Notes under the pieces: generated by a model
The model's input: the letters and a program-made list of their open reading frames with translations, nothing else
What the model was told of the DNA's origin: nothing
Database searches by the model: none
Shown: in pieces, positions 9,701 to 18,620 of the stretch
Numbering within the stretch: the stretch's first letter is position 1
How the letters are laid out: every line of letters begins with the position of its first letter
From: JBFHDX01 sp041584475
Lineage (GTDB): Bacteria; Pseudomonadota; Alphaproteobacteria; UBA8366; JADFVY01
DNA length: 64,000 nucleotides
Assembly: GCA_041584475.1 (NCBI GenBank)
Contig: JBFHDX010000007.1
Coordinates: forward strand, 1 to 64,000
Reading direction: 5' to 3'
Made by a program: the position numbers and the translations under genes

Positions 9701-10240
9701 CAGTATCTCCTGGACGCCGGCGGGGTTCAGCACCGGGATGCTGGCGTCGACGAAGGCGTGATCGGACTGGTGCGGCAGCGTCGAGGACCGGCAGGTGTGG
9801 TCGTCGCCGGCCAGGGCGAGCACGCCGCCATGGCGGCTGGTGCCGGCGTTGTTGGCGTGCTTGAGCACGTCGCCCGAGCGGTCGACTCCGGGACCCTTGC
9901 CGTACCACATGGCGAAGACGCCGTCGTGCCGTGCGCCCCGGAACAGTCCGGTCTGCTGCGTGCCCCAGACCGCCGTCGCCGCGAGGTCTTCGTTTACGCC
10001 CGGCTGGAAGCGGATGTTGTTGCGCTCGAGAAACCTTCGCGCCTGCCACATCGCGAGGTCGAGGCCGCCGAGCGGCGAGCCCCGGTAGCCGGAAATGAAC
10101 GCCGCCGTGTCGAGGCCGGCCGCGACGTCGCGCTGGCGCTGCAGCATCGGCAGGCGGACGAGGGCCTGCGTGCCGGTCAGATAGATCCGGCCCGAATCCA
10201 GCGCGTACTTGTCGTCGAGCGTAACGGCCGCGAGCGGCAT
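6770..10240 (-). CDS. Indolepyruvate ferredoxin oxidoreductase, fused alpha/beta subunits
   Basis: A 1156-residue fusion that oxidatively decarboxylates aryl-2-oxo acids (indolepyruvate and relatives) to acyl-CoA with thiamine diphosphate and Fe-S clusters. The N-terminal pyrimidine-binding half carries QVTGT-like loops and GYRGSPLGGLD. The diphosphate-binding domain has GIGCHYM and NIGDGTYFHSG near residues 450-500. A cysteine-rich segment at about 635-690 (CEGCGDCSTVSNC, CNKDFSCLDGFC) would bind clusters. The gamma domain (GIGGTGIVTVSQLLG) starts near 725. The 2-oxoacid chemistry suggests aromatic amino acid catabolism. It stands alone between a repeat element and a BON gene. A 7/8 CtrA-like site (TAAA-N7-TTAA, 10303-10317) lies upstream but may be chance. 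Confidence 0.93.
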   Translation of the reverse strand: MPLAAVTLDDKYALDSGRIYLTGTQALVRLPMLQRQRDVAAGLDTAAFISGYRGSPLGGLDLAMWQARRFLERNNIRFQPGVNEDLAATAVWGTQQTGLFRGARHDGVFAMWYGKGPGVDRSGDVLKHANNAGTSRHGGVLALAGDDHTCRSSTLPHQSDHAFVDASIPVLNPAGVQEILDLGLYGFAMSRFSGCWIGFKTVAETVETSASVEVDPQRLEIVAPDDFAMPEGGLNIRWPDSPLDQEYRLHRHKLYAAVAFARANRLDRVAVPSPSPRFGIVTTGKSYLDVRQALDDLGIDEAFAAELGLSVYKVALAWPLEREGIRRFAEGLDEILVVEEKRALIENQLKEQLYNWEAAKRPRIIGKFDEAGEWILPSAGALTPARIARVIATRIARFHTSPRIDERVAFIDSKEKALESMRPAPKRVPYFCSGCPHNTSTRVPEGSRALAGIGCHYMVQWMDRNTDTFTQMGGEGVTWVGQAPFTDEKHVFVNIGDGTYFHSGLLAIRQAIASGANVTYKLLFNDAVAMTGGQPVDGRLTVPQITRQLNGEGVARIVVVSDEPDKYPRDAGFAPGVEVHHRRRLDRIQREMREIPGTTAIIYDQTCATEKRRRRKRGRMPDPARRTFINETVCEGCGDCSTVSNCLSVIPIETEFGRKRAIDQASCNKDFSCLDGFCPSFVTVEGGALRKPEGATADTPFPPLPEPELPALDRPYGILVTGIGGTGIVTVSQLLGMAAHLEGKGIGVLDIAGLAQKYGAVTSHVRIARGPADIHAVQIAAGGAKLVIGCDLVVSAGFDSLAKIRSGVTSVVVNTHETVTGDFTRNPDLAIPSDDMRSAIVEAAGEGRVDFVAATRLARTLTGDPIGTNLFMVGYAWQKGLIPLGEEALMRSIELNGVAVDANRQAFLWGRRAAHDIGAVEAIAASRGGQPAPGLARTLEEVVARRVEFLGDYQDAAYARRYGGFVERVRERESACVPGRDGLAEAVARNYFKLLAYKDEYEVARLFTRPAFRAALEREFAGDYRVRVHLAPPLIAGRDPDTGHLRKRSYGPWIFRAFALLARLKRLRGTVFDVFGHTAERRAERRLIRDYEETVTELLSGLCADNHGLAVEIASIPAKIRGFGHVKDRAIEAAREREAQLLADWRTPQPRATAAE

Positions 10241-10477
10241 GGGCGGTACCCTCTCCGTAGGCGGTTCCGGCTCCCCCGAGCGTTATTTTCTTATGCTCGT
10301 CGTAAACTAAAGGTTAACCATACCGGGGACGATTTCAATTCGGTCGGCGGTTTGCGCGCGAATTCGCAACAATCGCGCCGGGCGGACCTGCCGTGCGCCC
10401 CGGAAATTTCCCGACTCGACGGCAATACGACCGGACGTTGCCGCGAGCCTGCGCCGGACCCGGCCGCCGCTTGCCCG

Positions 10478-11080
10478 TCAGGCGCCCCGCGGCCTGACGG
10501 TCAGGCAATCGACGACCTCGCGCACGCCCTCGACTTCCGACATCAGGCGGAGGGCGAGCGCACGTTCTTCCTCGCTCAGCGCCCGGCCGAACACGTAGAC
10601 GACGCCGTTCACGCTGTGCCAGCGCATATTGGCCGAGCTGACCGCGTCGGCGTCGCGCAGCCGCTTCTTGATCTTGGTTTCGATGGTCAGGTCCGCCGCG
10701 GCGTCCTCGAGGCTTGCGTTCGCCGTCACCTGGATCTTGTTGTACACGGTGCCGACCGCATCGACGCTTGCCGCAAGCGTCCCCGCCCGCAGACCGTCGC
10801 CCTGCGAGGCGACCGTGCCTACGAGCAGCACCGCCCGCTCGTAGACCTCGACCTTGACGTCGCGCAACCTGCCCGATTCGTCCTCGATGAAGAGCGCCTG
10901 GATGTCGAGCCTGATGCGCGCGTCCTCGCGCGCCTGCGACAGCGACCGGTCCTCGACGTAGGTTCTCGGGTCTTCGAGCACGACGAGCGTCGGGCTGTCG
11001 CAGGCCGCGAGCAGCAACAGGCAAAGACAGGGCGTGGCTCGGCAAAGGAAAAGCCGCCCGGGCGACATCATTGATTTCAT
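10478..11080 (-). CDS. BON-domain outer-membrane lipoprotein
   Basis: The N-terminus is a lipoprotein signal: basic residues, a Leu-rich core (CLCLLLLAAC) and lipobox LAAC with the acylated Cys near residue 27. Two BON repeats follow (about residues 60-125 and 130-195), each with the Gly-containing strand-turn typical of OsmY/DolP relatives (VYERAVLLVGTV and VNGVVYVFGRA). BON lipoproteins act in outer-membrane integrity and phospholipid binding. Several in-frame ATGs lie close together at the start (11080, 11071, 11068). It is probably transcribed with the upstream acyl-CoA ligase gene. Confidence 0.87.
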   Translation of the reverse strand: MKSMMSPGRLFLCRATPCLCLLLLAACDSPTLVVLEDPRTYVEDRSLSQAREDARIRLDIQALFIEDESGRLRDVKVEVYERAVLLVGTVASQGDGLRAGTLAASVDAVGTVYNKIQVTANASLEDAAADLTIETKIKKRLRDADAVSSANMRWHSVNGVVYVFGRALSEEERALALRLMSEVEGVREVVDCLTVRPRGA

Positions 11081-11141
11081 TATATCTTTGATCGTTTCTC
11101 GGCTCGACCGGCGCTGTTCTCCGACGCCCCGGCATGCGGCC

Positions 11142-12941
11142 TCAGCTGCGGTACAGGGCCTCCAGCGAAGCGCCGTACTTGTCCCTGATTATGTGCCGCC
11201 GGATCTTGAGGCTCGGTGTCATCATCTCGTTCTCGATGGAGAAGGGATCGGACGTTAGCACGAATCGCCGTACCCGCTCCACAACGGATAGACGGGAATT
11301 TACACGATCGACGGCGCCGGCGATCGCCTTGCGGAACTCCTTGTCCTCGACCAGCGCCGCCAGATCCGCGGCCTTGCCGTGTTCCGTGGCCCACGCGGCG
11401 GCGAAATCGGCGTCCGGCACGAGCAGCGCCACGAGGTGCGGCTTCCTGTCGCCGTGCACCATGGCCTGCGCGACCTCCGGCTCGACGGTCAGCATGCCCT
11501 CGATGCGCTGCGGCGAGATGTTGTCGCCGCCGGAGTTGACGATGATGTCCTTCTTGCGGTCGGTGATCGCGATGTACCCGTGCTCGTCGATCACGCCGAT
11601 GTCGCCGGTGTGGAGCCAGCCATCGCGGATCGCCTCGGCGGTCGCCTCGGGTTTGTTCCAGTATCCGTTCATCACCATCTCGCCGCGTACCAGGATCTCG
11701 CCGTCATCGGCGATGCGCGCCTCGACGCCCTTCAGCGGCAGCCCGACGGTGGCGATCTTGATCAGTTCGGGGGGATTGACGCTGATGACCGGCGCGGCTT
11801 CGGTCTGCCCGTAGCCTTGCAGCAGCCGGACGCCGAGCGCCAGGAAGAAGCTGCCGATCTCGTAATTCAGGGCCGCGCCGCCCGACACGAACGCTTTCAG
11901 GCGTCCACCGAAACGCTTGCGGACCTTTGCGCGCACCAGCCTGTCGAGCAGCGCGTCGAGCATGCGCTCGCCGATGCCGAGGCTGCCCGGCGCCTCGAGC
12001 CGCTTGCGTCCGAGCTCGACCGCCTTGTGGAACAGCTTCTGGCGCAGCGGGCTGGCGTCCTTGAGCCCGCGCAGAATGCGCGCATAGATCGATTCGTACA
12101 GCCGCGGCACCGCCGTCATGATGGTCGGCCGCGCCTCGGCGATGTTCGCTACCAGCTTCTCCAGCGATTCCGCGTAATAGATCTCGGCGCCGATCGAGAT
12201 CGGGAAGAACTGCCCGGCCGTGTGCTCGTAGGCATGGGACAGCGGCAGGAAGCTGAGAAACACCTCGCCGGGCTCGCTGTATCCGGGCAGTCGCGCGATC
12301 ACGTCCTGGGCGCCCATGCAGTTGCAGAGAATGGCGCCGTGGCTCAGCATCACGCCTTTCGGGCGTCCGCCGGTGCCCGACGTGTAGATCAGGCAGCAGG
12401 TGTCCCTCCGGTCGGCCCTCGACGCGTGCTGGCGCACGTCGTCGGGAAGCGCGCGTCCCGCGTCGAGCGCCTCGTTCCAGCCGACCACCTTGACGCCCTG
12501 CTCGGGCGGATCGTCCGGATCCTCCATGCAGATCGCGAAATCCGTGTCGGGGCATTCCTGCGCCGCGGGCAGGGCGCGTCTGGCAAGCGCGGCGGTCGAG
12601 ATGATGATGCCCTTCGAGCCGCTGTCGCACAGCAGATAGTGGTGGTCGTCCCTCGAGTTGGTCGTGTAGGCGGGCACCGAAACGGCGCCGGCGGCCATGA
12701 TCGCCAGGTCGGCGACGAACCAGGCGGGTCGGTTCTCCGACACCAGGGCGACGCGATCGCCCGGCTCGACGCCGTTGGCGCGCAGCGCCCGCGACAGCGC
12801 GCTCACCCGTTCCGCGACCTCGGCCCAGCTCTGCGGGACCCACTCGCCGTCCCGCTTCGACCACAGGAGCGGCCGCTCGGCGAAGCGATCGGCCTGGTCG
12901 AAGAACATCGTCGGCAGATTACGAACTGCACCGTAATCCAT
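11142..12941 (-). CDS. Long-chain fatty acid-CoA ligase (AMP-forming)
   Basis: A 599-residue AMP-binding synthetase of the FadD15/LACS type, activating long-chain fatty acids to acyl-CoA. The phosphate loop is YTSGTGGRPKGV (around residue 192), followed by the A5 motif GYGQTEAAP and the hinge region HTGDIGVIDEHGY...DRKKDIIVNSGGDNISP. Members of this subfamily often lack the usual final catalytic Lys motif at the end; here the tail reads SLKIRRHIIRDKY. It is divergent from the M3 peptidase gene, and the BON lipoprotein gene follows on the same strand. Confidence 0.92.
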   Translation of the reverse strand: MDYGAVRNLPTMFFDQADRFAERPLLWSKRDGEWVPQSWAEVAERVSALSRALRANGVEPGDRVALVSENRPAWFVADLAIMAAGAVSVPAYTTNSRDDHHYLLCDSGSKGIIISTAALARRALPAAQECPDTDFAICMEDPDDPPEQGVKVVGWNEALDAGRALPDDVRQHASRADRRDTCCLIYTSGTGGRPKGVMLSHGAILCNCMGAQDVIARLPGYSEPGEVFLSFLPLSHAYEHTAGQFFPISIGAEIYYAESLEKLVANIAEARPTIMTAVPRLYESIYARILRGLKDASPLRQKLFHKAVELGRKRLEAPGSLGIGERMLDALLDRLVRAKVRKRFGGRLKAFVSGGAALNYEIGSFFLALGVRLLQGYGQTEAAPVISVNPPELIKIATVGLPLKGVEARIADDGEILVRGEMVMNGYWNKPEATAEAIRDGWLHTGDIGVIDEHGYIAITDRKKDIIVNSGGDNISPQRIEGMLTVEPEVAQAMVHGDRKPHLVALLVPDADFAAAWATEHGKAADLAALVEDKEFRKAIAGAVDRVNSRLSVVERVRRFVLTSDPFSIENEMMTPSLKIRRHIIRDKYGASLEALYRS

Positions 12942-13039
12942 TGCTGCGCTCCTCTCTCGCCCCCGTGCCCGACTGCACGCGCTTGTCCTCCCGGCCGCCG
13001 CGTCCTATACCGGGCGGGCCGTAACCAAGGAGTATAGGC

Positions 13040-14818
13040 ATGACCAGTGCCGCTGCGCTAGTTGGGTTGCCGGAGTGGGACCTGTCCGATCTTTACGACG
13101 GGCCGGAGTCGCAGGCGCTTGCCGCCGACCTCGAGCAGGCGGGCGCTGATGCGGAGATTTTCGCCGAGCGCTACAAGGGCCGGCTCGCCGAACTGGATGG
13201 CGATTCGCTCGGTACGGCGATCGCGCAGTATGAACGCATCGAGGAGGTGCTCTCGCGCATCGGCAGCTACGCCCAGCTGGTTTATGCCGGGGACCAGTCC
13301 GATCCCGCGAACGGCCGCTTCTACCAGGGCGTCTTCGAGCACCTCAACGTGATCTCCTCGACGCTGCTGTTCTTCACGCTGGAGCTGAACCGGATCGAGG
13401 ACGAACGCCTCGACTCGTTGCTCGACGCGCCGGCCCTGGCCCGTTACCGGCCATGGCTGCGCGACGTGCGCGCCATGCGGCCGCACCAGCTGGACGACGA
13501 GATCGAGCGCGTGCTGCACGAAAAGCATGTGGTCGGCCGGTCGGCCTGGGTGCGGCTGTTCGACGAGACGCTGGCGGGGCTGCGCTTCCCGTTCCGCGGC
13601 AAGGAGCTGACGGAGGCGGAGATCCTCGACCTGCTTTCGGATCGCGACGGCGGCAAGCGGCGCGAGGCCGCCGAGAGTTTGGGCACGGTGCTGGCGGCGA
13701 ACCTGCGGGTCTTCTCGCTGGTCACCAATACGCTGGCCAAGGACAAGGAGATCGAAGACGGCTGGCGGCGCTTCGCGCGCCCCGATTCGGCGCGCAATCT
13801 CAGCAACTTCGTCGAGGACGCGGTGGTGGACGCGCTGGCCGCGGCGGTGAAGGCGGCGTACCCGTCGCTCTCGCACCGATACTACGCGCTCAAGGCCAAG
13901 TGGTTCGGCGGCGACCGGCTCGACTACTGGGACCGCAACGCGCCGCTGCCCGAGGCCGACGACCGCGTCGTGCCCTGGGACGAGGCGCGCGAGACCGTGC
14001 TCGCGGCCTATGCGGATTTCTCGCCGGACATGGCGGCGGTCGGGCGCCGCTTCTTCGACAATCCGTGGATCGACGCGCCAACCCGGCCCGGCAAGGCGTC
14101 GGGCGCGTTCGCCCATCCGACAGTGCCGTCGTCGCACCCCTATCTGCTGCTCAACTACCAGGGGCGGACGCGCGACGTCATGACGCTCGCGCACGAACTC
14201 GGCCACGGCGTGCACCAGGTGCTCGCCGCCCGTCAGGGCCACCTGATGGCGGACACGCCGCTGACGCTCGCCGAGACCGCCTCGGTCTTCGGCGAGATGC
14301 TCACCTTCCGCGCGATGCTGCGCAAGACCGAGGCGCCGGCGGCGCGGCGGGCGATGCTGGCCGGCAAGGTCGAGGACATGCTGAACACGGTGGTGCGCCA
14401 GATCGCCTTCTACGAGTTCGAGAAGCGCCTGCACGGCGAGCGCCGGGAGGGCGAACTGCTGCCCGAACGGATCGGCGAGATCTGGCTCGACGTGCAGACC
14501 GAGAGCCTCGGGCCGGCGCTGCGGTTCGACGACAATTACCGCGTCTTCTGGAGCTACATTCCGCATTTCATCCATTCGCCCTTCTACGTCTACGCCTACG
14601 CGTTCGGCGATTGCCTCGTGAACTCGCTGTACGCGGCGTACGAGGATGCCGACGCGGGCTTCGCGGAACGCTATCTCGAGATGCTGGCGGCCGGCGGCAC
14701 GCTGCGCCACAAGGAGCTGCTGGCGCCGTTCGGCCTCGACGCCGGCGATCCCGATTTCTGGGGCCGCGGCCTGGCGGTGGTGGCGCGCCTCATCGACGAG
14801 CTGGAGGCGCTCGATTGA
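13040..14818 (+). CDS. M3 family oligoendopeptidase (PepF-like)
   Basis: A cytoplasmic zinc metallopeptidase of 592 residues that cleaves short peptides. The catalytic signature HELGHGVHQ lies near residue 385, with the downstream Glu ligand in the conserved LAETASVFGEM. The N-terminal helical region (LYDGPESQAL..., IGSYAQLVYAGD) is typical of the PepF/M3 branch. An AAGGAG Shine-Dalgarno lies 7 bases before ATG 13040. The stop overlaps the start of the hydrolase gene by four bases (TTGA), so the two are translationally coupled. Confidence 0.95.
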   Translation: MTSAAALVGLPEWDLSDLYDGPESQALAADLEQAGADAEIFAERYKGRLAELDGDSLGTAIAQYERIEEVLSRIGSYAQLVYAGDQSDPANGRFYQGVFEHLNVISSTLLFFTLELNRIEDERLDSLLDAPALARYRPWLRDVRAMRPHQLDDEIERVLHEKHVVGRSAWVRLFDETLAGLRFPFRGKELTEAEILDLLSDRDGGKRREAAESLGTVLAANLRVFSLVTNTLAKDKEIEDGWRRFARPDSARNLSNFVEDAVVDALAAAVKAAYPSLSHRYYALKAKWFGGDRLDYWDRNAPLPEADDRVVPWDEARETVLAAYADFSPDMAAVGRRFFDNPWIDAPTRPGKASGAFAHPTVPSSHPYLLLNYQGRTRDVMTLAHELGHGVHQVLAARQGHLMADTPLTLAETASVFGEMLTFRAMLRKTEAPAARRAMLAGKVEDMLNTVVRQIAFYEFEKRLHGERREGELLPERIGEIWLDVQTESLGPALRFDDNYRVFWSYIPHFIHSPFYVYAYAFGDCLVNSLYAAYEDADAGFAERYLEMLAAGGTLRHKELLAPFGLDAGDPDFWGRGLAVVARLIDELEALD

Positions 14819-15636
14819 CAGCGCCGGGCGGGGTGCAGCCCGGACTCGAGGTGCTGCGGCGCAGTCCGGACGCGGTCGCGACGCGTGCATCGGCGCCGCT
14901 GCTCTTCGTCCATGGCGGCTTCGCCGCCGCCTGGTGCTGGGATGAGTTCTTCCTCGATTTCTTCGCCGGGCGCGGCTGGCACACGCACGCCGTCAGCCTG
15001 CGCGGGCACGGTGCGAGCGAGGGGCACGAAGCGCTGCACGGGTTCGGCATCGACGACTATGTGGCCGACATCGCTTCGGTCGTCGCGGGACTCGACCGGC
15101 CAGCGGTCCTGGTCGGCCATTCGATGGGCGGCTTCGTCGTCCAGAAATACCTCGAACGTCACGATGCCGCGGCGGCGGTGCTGCTGGCGCCGGTTCCCGC
15201 ATCGGGGCTGGCCGGGCCGGGCACGGCGATGGCGATCACGAACCCGGGGCTGTTCTGGGATCTCGGCATGGTGCACGAGTTCGGCAGCCTGTTCGCCAAT
15301 GCGAGCCGCATGCACGAGACGCTGTTCGCGGGGAACGTCCCGGAGGCGGTCGTGCGCCGCTACGCCGGCCGGCTTACCGAGGAATCGCACCGGGCCTGGC
15401 TCGACATGTCGGGCTACAACCTGCCGTCGCCCGCACGCATGCGCGACGTTCCCGTGCTCGTCATCGGCGGCGCCGAGGACACGATCATTCCCCCGGCGTT
15501 CGTCAAATCGGCAGCGCGCCTCGTCGGCACGCGGGCCGAGATCCTGCCCGACCTTGGCCACGCCCTGATGCTCGAGCCGGGCTGGGAGAGGGTCGCCGAG
15601 CGGATCGCCGACTGGCTGGTCGAGCACGGTTTCTGA
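14815..15636 (+). CDS. Alpha/beta hydrolase
   Basis: A 273-residue alpha/beta-fold hydrolase with the oxyanion motif LLFVHGGFAAAWCW, nucleophile elbow GHSMGG (Ser near residue 104), acid residue in GGAEDTIIP and catalytic His in LGHALM. Substrate unknown; esterase or lipase activity is likely. The reading frame is open far upstream, but homology begins at the TTG at 14815, which overlaps the M3 peptidase stop as TTGA; a GTG at 14833 is the alternative. Co-transcribed with the peptidase gene. Confidence 0.88.
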   Translation: MTAPGGVQPGLEVLRRSPDAVATRASAPLLFVHGGFAAAWCWDEFFLDFFAGRGWHTHAVSLRGHGASEGHEALHGFGIDDYVADIASVVAGLDRPAVLVGHSMGGFVVQKYLERHDAAAAVLLAPVPASGLAGPGTAMAITNPGLFWDLGMVHEFGSLFANASRMHETLFAGNVPEAVVRRYAGRLTEESHRAWLDMSGYNLPSPARMRDVPVLVIGGAEDTIIPPAFVKSAARLVGTRAEILPDLGHALMLEPGWERVAERIADWLVEHGF

Positions 15637-15763
15637 CGCGTCCGTTCACGCCTAACCGGCGTGCATCCGCGGTCGGCGCCGCAGCGCCATTAACCAGTTG
15701 GTCGGAAGTTTGTGACAGCATGCCTGCGTCGGAGCGCGCGGGTCGCCGTCCCAGCGGCTCCGA

Positions 15764-16471
15764 ATGGCAGCGGACGGCGATCATCGGGAACGGTCCATGA
15801 GCAAGGCGAGCGCCAGGAAAGCTGACAGCCGGAGCGAGGTCGAGGCATCGCCTGCCGGCGACGTTGCTGCGGCGGCCGCCATCCTCGACCACGTCCGGGA
15901 GCATATCGGCGTCGTCGATTCGGTGTTCCACGAGATCGATGCGGACGGGGTCGCCATCGACATCCACCACGTACCGCCGACGAAGAAGCGCAAGGTTCAC
16001 ACGCTGGTCACGTCGGGCATGAGCGACCGGTCGATGCCCGAAGGCGCCGGCGTCCGCTACGGCGAACTGGTCATCTGCCTGCCGGCCGACTGGCCGCTCG
16101 ACGAGGACGCGCTGTCGGATGATTCGGCCGCCTGGCCGCTGGAGATGCTGCGCGCGCTGGGGCGGCTGCCCCATCTGCACGAGGTGGCCTACGATTTCGG
16201 CCTGTGCACCGACGACCGCGCGCTGCCGTTCGCGCAGGCGGCGACGACCGGCTTCTCCGCCGTGCTGCTGGCGCCGCCGGTGACCGTGCCGGACGCGTTC
16301 TGGTGCCTCGATGCGGGCAACGGCAAGATCATCGATTTCTTCGGCATCGTGATGCTGTATCCGCAGGAGCTTGCCTTCGCGCGCTTCGAGGGCGTGGTCG
16401 CGCTGGCGCGCAAGCTCGATGCGCTCAAGGTTACGGAGCTCGTGCAGCCGAAGCGAAAGGCCGCCGTGTGA
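15764..16471 (+). CDS. Suppressor-of-fused (SUFU) domain protein
   Basis: A 235-residue protein with the SUFU fold (PF05076). The key block is TLVTSGMSDRSMP (about residue 85), followed by GVRYGELVICLPADW and the C-terminal LYPQELAFARFEG. In bacteria such proteins are often immunity proteins to secreted toxins; others are solitary and uncharacterised. No toxin gene is adjacent here. A second ATG at 15797 (MSKASARK) is an equally good start. The UbiB-like kinase gene follows on the same strand after 116 bases. Confidence 0.8.
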   Translation: MAADGDHRERSMSKASARKADSRSEVEASPAGDVAAAAAILDHVREHIGVVDSVFHEIDADGVAIDIHHVPPTKKRKVHTLVTSGMSDRSMPEGAGVRYGELVICLPADWPLDEDALSDDSAAWPLEMLRALGRLPHLHEVAYDFGLCTDDRALPFAQAATTGFSAVLLAPPVTVPDAFWCLDAGNGKIIDFFGIVMLYPQELAFARFEGVVALARKLDALKVTELVQPKRKAAV

Positions 16472-16587
16472 GCGGGCGGCGCGGGTCGCCCTGACCGCTT
16501 TCCTCGTGCGCCCCGGGCACGGCTGATCCGAATTATTCTGGCGTCCGTACTATTGCATGTCGACGACGCCACCCCATTCTTGATGCC

Positions 16588-17934
16588 ATGCCGCAATCGG
16601 AAAACGACAATCTGGGCCGCCGCGTGCGCCGCTATGCGCGCGTCGGCAGCGCCATGGGCGGGCTCGCCGCGCGGTTCGCGGGATCGAGGATGCTCGGCAT
16701 CGAGCTCGACCGCAGCCGCCATGCGGCGGAGCTGACCGCGGCCCTCGGCGGTCTCAAGGGGCCGCTGATGAAGGTCGCGCAGCTCCTGGCGACGATCCCG
16801 GACGCGTTGCCGGCGGAATACGCCGCCGAGCTGCGCCAGCTTCAGTCGAACGCGCCGTCGATGGGCTGGCCGTTCGTGCGCCGGCGCATGGCGAGCGAGC
16901 TGGGGCCGGACTGGCAGTCGAGGTTCAAGTCATTCGAACGCGAGGCGGCGCACGCGGCCTCGCTCGGCCAGGTCCACCGGGCCGTCGGCCAGGACGGACG
17001 CGAGCTTGCCTGCAAGCTGCAATATCCGGACATGGTATCGGCGGTCGAGGCCGATCTGCGGCAGCTGAAGCTCGTCTTCTCGATCTACGAGCGCTACGAC
17101 CAGGCGATCTCGACCGATCAGATCCACCGGGAAATCTCCGACCGCCTGCGCGAGGAGCTCGACTACGACCGCGAGGCGCGGCACATGCGGCTCTATATGC
17201 GGATGCTGGCGAAGGTGAACGGGGTCCGGGTGCCGGAGCCGGTCGGCGAGCTCTGCACCGGGCGGCTGCTAACCATGGGCTGGCTCGCCGGCACGCCGCT
17301 GACCGAGTTCGAGCAGGCCGAGGTGGAGCAGCGCAATCGCATCGCCCACAACCTGTTCCGCGCCTGGTACGTGCCGTTCTACTACTACGGCGTGATCCAC
17401 GGCGATCCGCATCTCGGGAACTACAGCGCGGCGGCCGACGGCGCGCTCAACCTGCTCGATTTCGGGTGCATCCGGATCTTCCATGCCTCCTTCGTGCGCG
17501 GCGTCATCGACCTCTATCACGCGCTTCAGAACGACGACCGCGACCTCGCGGTGCACGCCTACGAGACGTGGGGCTTCCAGAATCTCGGCGACGAGATGAT
17601 CGACGTGCTGAACATCTGGGCCGAGTTCGTCTATGCGCCGCTGATGGAGGACCGGGTCCAGCGCATCCAGGAATCGGAAAGCGGGCTCTACGGTGCGCAG
17701 GTCGCCGGGCGCGTCCATCGCGAGCTGCGCCGGCTCGGCGGCGTGACGCCGCCGCGCGAGTTCGTGCTGATGGACCGGGCCGCCATCGGCCTCGGCTCCG
17801 TGTTCCTGCGCCTGAAGGCGGAGGTGAACTGGCACCGCCTGTTCCACGGCCTGATCGAGGATTTCGACGAGGCAGCGCTCGCCCGGCGGCAGGCCAAGGC
17901 GCTGAAGGCCGAGGGGCTGGAAATCCCGGCCTGA
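16588..17934 (+). CDS. ABC1/UbiB-family atypical kinase
   Basis: A 448-residue member of the ABC1/AarF/UbiB/COQ8 family, atypical kinase-like ATPases that support ubiquinone synthesis. Visible elements are the Ala-Gln gating motif MKVAQLLA (the KxGQ position, with Ala for Gly), AASLGQVHRA, the ATP-contacting Lys in ACKLQYP, EELDYDREARH, the catalytic loop HGDPHLGN and the metal-binding LLDFGC. No C-terminal membrane anchor is obvious, unlike E. coli UbiB, so this is the shorter ABC1 form. COQ9 at 24.5 kb is another ubiquinone-related gene in the window. Confidence 0.9.
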   Translation: MPQSENDNLGRRVRRYARVGSAMGGLAARFAGSRMLGIELDRSRHAAELTAALGGLKGPLMKVAQLLATIPDALPAEYAAELRQLQSNAPSMGWPFVRRRMASELGPDWQSRFKSFEREAAHAASLGQVHRAVGQDGRELACKLQYPDMVSAVEADLRQLKLVFSIYERYDQAISTDQIHREISDRLREELDYDREARHMRLYMRMLAKVNGVRVPEPVGELCTGRLLTMGWLAGTPLTEFEQAEVEQRNRIAHNLFRAWYVPFYYYGVIHGDPHLGNYSAAADGALNLLDFGCIRIFHASFVRGVIDLYHALQNDDRDLAVHAYETWGFQNLGDEMIDVLNIWAEFVYAPLMEDRVQRIQESESGLYGAQVAGRVHRELRRLGGVTPPREFVLMDRAAIGLGSVFLRLKAEVNWHRLFHGLIEDFDEAALARRQAKALKAEGLEIPA

Positions 17935-18022
17935 CGGACGGCCGGCTCGGCGCGCCGCCTTTGCCCGATATTAACGTCTGGCGGGGTAGGATTTCCGTGC
18001 ACAGGCAACGCGGAGACCGGAC

Positions 18023-18589
18023 ATGACAGCGGGCAGGGCGCGACGGCCGGGTGAACTGGCCTGGAGCTACGTCGAGCCGTTCTGGGCGCATGTCAGCGTC
18101 TGCGAAGGCCCGGAGCTCTTCCTGCAGCAGTTCGCCACGGTGCCGGAATATTGCCGGCATCTGCTTGCGACCCACTACCTGACGACCGAGGTCTGCAACG
18201 GCGGCTTCGACCAGCTCTTCTGCAATTCGACCGGGATCGTGGCGCCGGAGGCGGTGAAGGGCTTCCGCGCCATCGGCATGCCGCAGACCGCCGACGTCGT
18301 CGCCGCGGCGATGGGGATGCTGGGGCCCGTCTATCCGCGCGACCACGGCCTGCGCCAGGACATGCTCGCGGCGCTCTACCCGGACGACGACGTCGACGAC
18401 GAGGACCGGCCAAGCGTCTTCGACGCCCTCGACGACCGCTTCTACGACCTCATCGAACGCGAGAATGGCGGTGCCGAGCGAGCGTCCGACGCCTTTGCCG
18501 CGCGCTTTCCGGTGCCCGAGCCGCCGCCGCCCGACTCGTTCGACGCCGTCGCCTGGCTGCGCGACATCTTCGGCGACCGGCGGCGCTAG
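18023..18589 (+). CDS. DUF4375 (DMP19-like) protein
   Basis: A 188-residue soluble protein matching the DMP19/DUF4375 family, recognisable from the block LTTEVCNGGFDQLFCNSTG (about residues 52-70) and the following RAIGMPQTADVVAAA. Function is unknown. A GGAGACC motif precedes the ATG. The TAG stop lies in the CTAG at 18586, which on the other strand is also the stop of the DHA2 exporter gene. Confidence 0.8.
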   Translation: MTAGRARRPGELAWSYVEPFWAHVSVCEGPELFLQQFATVPEYCRHLLATHYLTTEVCNGGFDQLFCNSTGIVAPEAVKGFRAIGMPQTADVVAAAMGMLGPVYPRDHGLRQDMLAALYPDDDVDDEDRPSVFDALDDRFYDLIERENGGAERASDAFAARFPVPEPPPPDSFDAVAWLRDIFGDRRR

Positions 18590-18620
18590 AGCATGATCCG
18601 ATTAGTTCGCACCGGCCCGC
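18586..18620. repeat. Dispersed palindromic element, copy C (single end)
   Basis: Only one end of the element is present, CTAG followed by AGCATGATCCGATTAGTTCGC, which is the reverse complement of the right end seen in copies A, B, D and F. It forms the last codons of the minus-strand exporter (tail TNRIML) and its CTAG supplies TAG stops to both convergent genes. Confidence 0.7.

Noticed and set aside
10303..10317. CtrA box upstream of the indolepyruvate oxidoreductase gene
   Set aside because: One half-site is TAAA instead of TTAA; at 7 of 8 matches and without link to the cell cycle it is too weak to call as a site.
6866..11074. A 1402-codon open frame on the plus strand
   Set aside because: It runs antisense to the indolepyruvate oxidoreductase and BON genes, its translation is Arg/Gly/Ala-rich with no recognisable motifs, and long antisense open frames are expected in DNA this GC-rich.
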